64,000 nucleotides of DNA from Leptasterias polaris. Taxonomy: Eukaryota; Echinodermata; Asteroidea; Forcipulatida; Asteriidae. The stretch is taken from the NCBI GenBank assembly GCA_037783415.1, contig JAZGTN010000086.1, positions 982,001-1,046,000 on the forward strand, read 5' to 3'. Of the stretch, positions 59,790 to 64,000 are shown one piece after another; position 1 is the first letter of the stretch, and every line of letters begins with the position of its first letter. Below the pieces are notes generated by a model that was given only the letters and a program-made list of their open reading frames with translations, had not been told where the DNA came from and ran no database searches. The translations under genes were made by a program, and so were the position numbers.

Positions 59790-61028
59790 TAATGAAGAAA
59801 ACTCGAGAATTAAACTTGACCTCAGCTTCCGGTTATTGCAAAAAATTTAGAATTTTGTGCTCACCTCCGATCATAAAACTTATGTAAAAGCTTGTTTTGG
59901 ATGCGCGATTATAATCGCCAGATGCTGTAATTGCAAAGCGAACCCTTTTCATTGCAGTCTATGGTGTTGAGGCGTCGGCATTCCTCTTTAAACTGCAATA
60001 GGCTGTGCAAGTCTCGCGCGTATCGGAGCGAGAAAACACGTCAAGTGAAGAACATATTTTTTCTGAAATCAAATCATTGTTTTTAAATTAGATCTATGAA
60101 ACAATCTGACCAACAAAAATACTCATTACAATTTGCATAAAATGAGTTTTAGCTTTCATAATAAACACACAATTTATTTGTTAGTTTTTGTTGACACAAA
60201 AACAACCCTCTGGGACAAGGATGCTTATTTTGATCTGAACTTTTTAGGAAACCCTTTTGTAAATCCATGCCTGAATACGTGCAACCACTAAAGCAGGTTT
60301 AAACGCAGACGCGCGATGATCGCACGGGCGTACGAATTAACGTGTGACGCAGTTTAAAGAGGACGCTGACGCCTCGACAACCGTATACTACAATGTAAAG
60401 GCTTAGCGTCTGGCAATTACAGCGTCTTGTGATTATCATCGCGCGACCAAAACAAATTTGGTGATCGGAGGTGGGCACAAATTTTTAATTTTTTGCAAGT
60501 AACCGGAAGCAGAGGTCAAGTTTAATTATTGGGTTTTCTTCGTTGCATTGTGGAATTGATTTTACTTTCATATTTGTTATCACTTAGTACTACATTCCCA
60601 ACAACATATTTAATTTCCATGGTCATAAAGTACGTTAAACTAAAATTATAGACGAAACAAAATCTTGCCAACGTAAAACTCCATATGGTTGGGACCACGA
60701 TGGTCCCGGAAGTTCGCTTACGCGCGAGACTTGCACAGCCTATACGGGTCAATTTAAAACCCGTTTGACCTTTACGAATCTGCGTAAGGGGTTTCTAAAA
60801 AGTTAACATAAAAAAAGCATCCTTGTCCCAGAGTTTTAATTTGTTTTTAATAATAATTAACACACTTTGGCGTATTTTTTTTTAAAACTAAAACTAATTT
60901 CATAAAATTGTAATGATTTATTTTGTCATGAGATATAATTTAAAACAAAGATTTGATTTCAGAAATAAAAATTTTCTTCGTTTGACGTGTTTTCTCGTTC
61001 GGATACGCGCTAGACTTGCACAGTCTAT
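59790..61028. mobile_element. Older TA-MITE copy split by copy B
   Basis: Left part 59790-59998 and right part 60743-61028 match the interior and right end of copy A ('acttgacctc.gcttccg', 'gcatccttgtcccagag', 'agacttgcacagtcta'). Copy B (60001-60740) sits between them at a TA. The left terminus is missing. Confidence 0.65.
60001..60740. mobile_element. TA-flanked MITE, copy B
   Basis: GGCTGTGCAAGTCTCG...CGAGACTTGCACAGCC with TA on both sides. Inverted relative to copy A at 22.8 kb and similar along its whole length ('gcgcgatgatcgca', 'atggttgggaccacgatgg'). Non-coding. Confidence 0.8.
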
Positions 61029-61049
61029 GTCAGATGCACTTGACGAAAG

Positions 61050-61586
61050 CGCTTAGATGATGATTTTGCAAATCCACGCCTGAGTACGTGCAACCACTAA
61101 AAGCAGTTTTAAACGCAGACGCGCGATGATCGCACGGGCGTAGAATTAACGCGTGACGCAGTTTGAAGAGGACGCTGACGCCTCGACAACCGTAGACTGC
61201 AATGAAAAGGCTTAGCGTCTGACAGTTACAGCGTCTGGTCATTATCATCGCGCGACCAAAACAAATTTGGAGATCAGAGGTGTGTGGGCACAAAGAACTA
61301 ATTAGTTCTGATTAGTTCTTCTTATTTTTTTGCAAGTACCAGGGAAGCAGGGGACAAGTTTAATTATTGGGTTTTCTTCGTTGTATTGTTGAATTTATTT
61401 TACTTTCATATTTTTTATCACTTAGTATTACATTCCCGACAACAATTTTAATTTGCATGGTCATAAAGTACGTTAAACTAAAATAATAGACGAAACAAAA
61501 TCTTGCCAACGTAAAACTCCATAATATTATGGTTGGGACCACAATGGTTCCGGAAGTTCGATTACGCGCGAGACTTGCACAGTCTA
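61050..61586. mobile_element. TA-MITE, truncated copy
   Basis: Matches copy B from 'aaatccacgcctga' to 'cgcgagacttgcacagtcta' at 61586. The left end is missing. A short insertion 'ctaattagttctgattag' lies near 61300. Confidence 0.7.
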
Positions 61587-61987
61587 TACAAAAATAATAT
61601 GAAAGTAAAATCTTTTCAACAATAGACCTTTCTTTTGTTGATAAACAAAGTGCGCCGGTTGGCATGGACGGCCGAATGTTGGCAAAACATGTTCAAAAAT
61701 GTTGTGACCAAATTCAACATTTTCTGTAAAGATTCATGAACGGAATTACCTTCCATAATTGGTTGATTTGTTTCCAACAAATTCAACACTATTTGTGAAT
61801 ATTTATGTAACATTGCTACAAACTACATATGGCTATCTGTTTTTGATTTGCAGTTATGGCTTTCCATAGTTTTCCATTCCGTTTTCCAACCTCGGTTGGC
61901 AAAAACTCGTGTTGTGACGTCATGCAGACAGGGGAAATTCACACATCGCACGGAAATTCTCCGTTTCGGCACAACGTACGTTACGAG

Positions 61988-62114
61988 GTACGAGTTGACC
62001 TGGGTACGAGTTGACTTGGGTACGAGTTGACTTGGGTACGAGTTGACTTGGGTACGAGTTGACTTGGGTACGAAATGACTTGGGTACGAGATGACTTGGG
62101 TACGAGTTGACCTG
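61988..62114 (-). repeat. 16-bp minisatellite, right (8 units)
   Basis: Reverse complement of the left array (GTACGAGTTGACTTGG), about 8 units and more uniform. Confidence 0.95.
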
Positions 62115-62394
62115 TTTCCCTTTGAACATCAGTTGATCAAATAATAGTTTTTCTATTCTTCATTGTGTGTAGTTTTAATACGGATTATCACGTAGCTCGG
62201 CGGATATAATGGCTGATTTTGTGCTTACAGTACGAGTTCCATTTCATAGCGTTGCTAACCGTTGGCACAGGAAAACGGTGCTTACTGCATGAAAATGAAT
62301 GACGTAACAATGCAAATCCATGGTGGACGCGCAAGGTGGCCGCCTTATTTTCTTGCTAACCTGTGAAATATGCTTATGCTTAAGCAAATTTTTC

Positions 62395-62455
62395 TGCTAC
62401 AGTTAGCTCAAAAATTTGCTTACCGTTAAGCAGCTCTATGAAAATGGGCCCAGGT
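62395..62455. repeat. 'gcttaccgttaagcagctc' repeat fragment
   Basis: 'gcttaccgttaagcagctct' and 'aaaatgggcccag' form the end of a widespread repeat that I associate with echinoderm genomes. A relative is at 23730-23765. Confidence 0.45.
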
Positions 62456-62579
62456 GTATAAAGTGTCCAGATAGTATTTTTGAACAGGGCCTTGATCTAC
62501 AATTACATACTAAGATGAATTACTCTTTTGATAACGTTTGTTAAATTTATGTTCCTCCCTTCTACTATAACTATACCAG

Positions 62580-62734
62580 ACCAAGCAACTGGGAGGCGAC
62601 AATCGGATTCCCGATCCTCTACGACTAACTACGAAGAGGTGACCTATGACCTTAATAACGACATACTGGAGAACAAACAGCTTGCTGTGGATAAACATGA
62701 GCTAGACATCACTGGTCACTACCTGCAACACAAG
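62580..62734 (+). CDS. Gene 2, internal exon (unidentified protein)
   Basis: 155 nt bounded by a good acceptor (ACTATACCAG, AG at 62578-62579) and donor (CACAAG|GTGAGG). It enters with two bases of a codon (phase 1) and leaves in phase 0, encoding 51 complete codons that read TNYEEVTYDLNNDILENKQL and DKHELDITGHYLQHK. Composition is acidic, without repeats or a membrane segment. The next exon at 63968 joins in phase. I do not recognise the family. Upstream exons must lie left of here but I could not find one with a compatible phase 1 donor. Confidence 0.7.
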
Positions 62735-62746
62735 GTGAGGACCAAC

Positions 62747-62890
62747 ATAATTGCTTCTCTAAAACCAGGTGTATAAATGGGAACCTGTGAGGGCTGAAAT
62801 GGTATTAAGTTGGATTAACCTCTAAGCGCTATTAAATACAAGCAGCTTCTGGCTGTATGCTCTCCAGGGAGTTGAGAAAGTTAGGGGTTA
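62747..62890 (+). mobile_element. SINE fragment, 13 bp past the gene 2 donor
   Basis: 'ataattgcttctct', 'tgtataaatgggaacctgtg' and 'ctctccagggagttgag' match the central domain of the Leu-like SINE family. Head and tail are missing. Confidence 0.75.
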
Positions 62891-63450
62891 TGTGAAAATT
62901 AATCCAGGACATGTCTTTACAGGGATGTGATTTCTCCGTTTTTAACCGGAAATCCATTTTTTGTTTATTATTATTATTTTTTTTACTCAGATCAAATTCA
63001 TATGAAGATAAAACCATAAATAATGCCCCAGATTGCAGAGTAGGGCCTTTAAAACCAAAGATAAATGTAATTAGTGGGCTTCGTGCTCGCAAGTTTTTTG
63101 AGCTTGCAAGCTTTCGTGCTTTGTGCTCAGATTTTTTTTTTGTTCTTCAACAACCTATCACATCCCTGCTTTAACATGCCCTATTATAATGCAATCCTGC
63201 TGAGCACTCAGTGGTTTGAGTGGCTGGTTAAATATAGTATAAACAAACTTGTGATTTGGCCGATCTAAGTCTCTGATGTTTGTAAACAAATGTAGCCCCA
63301 GGCCCTGTAAACTTCTCCAATGGTTTCTCCAACACCCAATTTCAAAGAAGGTTACTTAACGGTGGGTAAAAAACATTGTCCCAGACAGTTACTTATCCGC
63401 TGGTTTACCTGGACTAGTTTTGACAAGGTCCCTATGTTGTAGGATTGGTT

Positions 63451-63820
63451 TAAAGGGAAGTTTTTACGTTTGGTAATGACTCTGAAAATTAATGGCAATA
63501 CAAACTTATTTGCTAAGAAGTACACTGAGCAGCTTTTGAAAGTATAATGCATTTTGAGAAACTGTCCACGTTGAAGTACTGCGGGTATAGAAAAAAATAT
63601 CACTTGTTATCCCCCAAAATTTGAATCTGAGAAGCGTTACGGCCGTAACGCTTCTCAGATTGAGTATTCCTATAGGGAATATTCTTCCTGCGTGGAAATA
63701 TTCGCTCCGGTTTTTGGTGATATCCCCCAAAAGTTTTATTGTATATACCTACATTCATATAGGATTAAAACAATCAAACGGTTCAAAAAACTTAAGGTAT
63801 ACTTTGCCTTTAAGTATGCC
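63451..63820. mobile_element. Short inverted-repeat-type element with a 38-bp palindrome
   Basis: The left end 'tttaaagggaagtttttacg' and right end 'aggtatactttgcctttaa' are partly complementary. In the middle a perfect palindrome (63624-63661; half-site AATCTGAGAAGCGTTACGG) is followed by 'attcctatagggaatattc'. The layout and ends recall a short dispersed family in sea stars (memory-based). Confidence 0.5.
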
Positions 63821-63967
63821 TGATGAACAGGGATATTGGTGCTTGGATCCAGCTAATTGGATATGTGCGCTATATATTTTTGCACTAAATTTGTTAGTTT
63901 TACTGTCAAACACCCGCCAGTGTGTACAATGTACATAGTGTACATTTACACATGTCTTTTATTGTAG

Positions 63968-64000
63968 AAGAAGAATGTGACCTTCATGAATTCAGCATCG
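63968..64000 (+). CDS. Gene 2, next exon (cut by window end)
   Basis: After acceptor TTTTATTGTAG (AG 63966-63967) an open frame in phase 0 encodes KKNVTFMNSAS up to the window edge. It matches the phase of the donor at 62735, making a 1233-nt intron. Confidence 0.65.

Larger units (their letters stand above)
58628..62127. mobile_element. Possible foldback element with 16-bp minisatellite arms
   Basis: Two arrays of the same 16-bp unit face each other about 3 kb apart (58639-58994 and 61988-62114). Outside each array lies a GGGAAC-like sequence ('gggaacggtcgtaccc' left; complement of 'acctgtttccc' right). The interior holds MITE copies and no transposase. No clean target duplication is visible, so treating it as a single element is inference. 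Confidence 0.5.

Overview
This is animal nuclear DNA: AT-rich, very dense in repeats, with spliced genes whose introns are packed with transposons. Several families here (tRNA-headed SINEs with a conserved central domain, foldback elements with tandem-repeat arms, TTAA-flanked elements beginning AGGGACACG, 'gcttaccgtaagcag' repeats) are ones I associate with echinoderms, most of all sea stars. That assignment is inference from memory. I see no bacterial operon, CRISPR array or rRNA.

Host genes. The main result is a five-exon gene on the minus strand, running from the start codon at 33883 to the stop at 5042. It encodes a 300-residue secreted protein: signal peptide, short Cys-rich segment, coiled coil, then a globular domain of about 190 residues. 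All four splice junctions have GT/AG ends and matching phase, although introns 1 and 2 are about 8.1 and 16.4 kb long and full of mobile DNA. A truncated copy of its first exon lies upstream at 37309-37473. A second, unidentified gene enters at the right edge on the plus strand, with one exon at 62580-62734 and the start of the next at 63968.

Mobile DNA, left to right. A foldback element with NotI-site minisatellite arms (3185-4729) lies just past the 3' end of gene 1. Introns 4 and 3 hold a tRNA-like relic and hairpin elements. Intron 2 holds a decayed piggyBac transposase gene (about 10684-12800), a 4.5-kb foldback element whose arms are 290-bp repeats carrying nuclear-receptor-type half-sites (13013-17553), nested MITEs (22.1-23.7 kb) and local duplications. 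Intron 1 holds a 130-bp tandem repeat, a CATATG-rich inverted-repeat element, SINEs and LINE pieces. Upstream of gene 1 are a TTAA-flanked element (34040-35015), a dispersed repeat and 'cggtta' repeats (38.4-42.4 kb), and a 2.1-kb CR1/L2-like LINE (43806-45955). A pair of 740-bp inverted AT-rich repeats (45990-46735 and 56690-57430) brackets about 10 kb, into which a complete Ty3/gypsy retrotransposon (47229-53404) has inserted. The right part holds a perfect 159-bp direct repeat, 16-bp minisatellite arms (58.6 and 62.0 kb) and several copies of a TA-flanked MITE.

How the parts relate. The SINEs share their hairpin 3' tail with the LINE at 43.8 kb, so that LINE family probably supplied their retrotransposition machinery. 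One SINE has split the integrase of the Ty3 element, two SINEs lie against host 5' splice sites, and a LINE relic sits inside a foldback element. I found no clearly new defence or metabolic system. The most unusual items are the PHD finger inside the Ty3 pol protein, the receptor-motif foldback element, the NotI foldback element, and the inverted-repeat/159-bp-duplication structure at 46-57 kb.
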